Shown: positions 63,480 to 64,000 of the stretch, one piece after another
Layout: every line of letters begins with the position of its first letter
Position numbering within the stretch: position 1 is the stretch's first letter
Origin: Akkermansia muciniphila
Lineage (GTDB): Bacteria > Verrucomicrobiota > Verrucomicrobiia > Limisphaerales > UBA9464
Direction of reading: 5' to 3'
Assembly: GCA_945898055.1 (NCBI GenBank)
Contig: CAMDGV010000005.1
Coordinates: 1 to 64,000 of the forward strand
Length of the DNA: 64,000 nt
Made by a program: the position numbers and the translations under genes
The notes under the pieces: model-generated
What the model saw: the letters and a program-made list of their open reading frames with translations, nothing else
Told to the model about the DNA's origin: nothing
Databases searched by the model: none

Positions 63480-64000
63480 AATTTCGCGGATGGCTCAAAC
63501 TGCAACTCGCTAGAGCCACCCTTTGCTTCAAGTACGGCTGCGGCTGCCTTTCAGCACATTCACGCTCCGAACGCCTGCCGTCGGAGCGCCCTTGGCAGGG
63601 GGGCCAATGGAAGCGAACTGCAAAGAACCCCGGCCAGCGGATCGAAGGGGTTGCGAAGATCGGTCTGACCGACCTCGAGATAGACCCGAAGGTTGGAGAG
63701 AAAGCTCAGCATTTGGGAAGAAGATCAAGAATTGACCGCAAGGTTGAGGGATCCAAACCTGGGGGTAGTCGGAGGGCTCAACCGGATGGGGCAACACTTT
63801 CCAACCAGTCAGCAGAACTCTCCGAGGCTCACGGCGTGCAGAGCACAGGAACAAAGGCTGAACTGTTTTGGGAGGCGATGGAATGGGTGGGCTGCGGTGA
63901 CTGGGTTGGATGAGTGATCCGTAGCCAGCGATCCGCAGTCGGATTTCAGCAAGGCCACGACGCTTCCGATGGCACCATTGAGTTCATCCCCGCAGACTAC
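63480..64000. other. Window-end non-coding region with REP-like hairpin; no convincing gene
   Basis: Short frames on both strands lack recognisable products. The minus-strand text ending SVNVLKGSRSRT looks like a chance translation of a dispersed element. Contains the hairpin described at 63563-63588. Confidence 0.4.
63563..63588. repeat. REP-like hairpin, copy 2 (inverted relative to copy 1)
   Basis: cgctccg (63563-63569) and cggagcg (63582-63588) enclose a 12-base loop, the same stem core and loop length as the element at 7967-7994. Read on the minus strand the loop shares 8 of 12 bases with that of copy 1. Confidence 0.5.

Overview
The window looks like a chromosomal piece of a free-living, polysaccharide-degrading bacterium of the Planctomycetes-Verrucomicrobia-Chlamydiae group, most likely Verrucomicrobiota. 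This is inferred from gene content: five DUF1501 or DUF1552 proteins, three DUF1549/DUF1553 proteins, one DUF1592-type cytochrome, Tat-type leaders, Gfo/Idh/MocA oxidoreductases, DUF1080, a giant tandem cadherin-like protein, and sparse Shine-Dalgarno sites. No rRNA gene is present, so the rank cannot be fixed from the sequence itself.

Layout. 1-2.3 kb is a graveyard of mobile DNA: the tail of a group II intron with its maturase C-terminus, a decayed IS256-type transposase, a tRNA-Arg(ACG) and a decayed REP-associated (IS200-like) transposase. 2.4-7.6 kb is a three-gene operon (DUF1592 cytochrome, DUF1552, secreted unknown). 8.4-15.7 kb is a second operon: a 1280-residue DUF1549/DUF1553 cytochrome with two inserted lectin-like modules, DUF1501 and an alpha/beta-hydrolase. 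16-25 kb holds unknown proteins, a four-helix-bundle protein, a lone DUF1501 and a leftward DUF1549/DUF1553 + DUF1501 pair.

25.5-39 kb is mostly a housekeeping island starting at tRNA-Arg(TCT): rph, a histidine phosphatase, prmA, a coiled-coil protein, ubiE/menG, aroQ, accB, accC, a DUF1573-cytochrome c fusion, ffh, a membrane protein, a TIM-barrel isomerase and a GT-C-like membrane protein. 39.6-46.5 kb is a compact catabolic locus: an AraC regulator, a secreted Gfo/Idh/MocA enzyme, a DUF1549/DUF1553 cytochrome with a PA14-like insert, and DUF1501. 47-54.2 kb has a secreted helical protein, a second Gfo/Idh/MocA enzyme, a glucuronoyl-esterase-like (CE15) enzyme, alanine racemase paired with a PurD-like ATP-grasp protein, and a DUF1080 lipoprotein.

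55-63.4 kb is one giant secreted protein of about 2800 residues. I count three seven-bladed Asp-box propellers, each followed by cadherin-like domains, ending in seven tandem 90-residue repeats and closed by a strong terminator. This is the most unusual object in the window.

How the genes work together (inference): extracytoplasmic haem proteins (DUF1549/DUF1553/DUF1592) and exported DUF1501/DUF1552 partners are repeated as operon pairs beside esterases and sugar oxidoreductases. This suggests several parallel systems for oxidative or carbohydrate breakdown at the cell surface, some with added carbohydrate-binding modules, together with a large adhesin-like protein.
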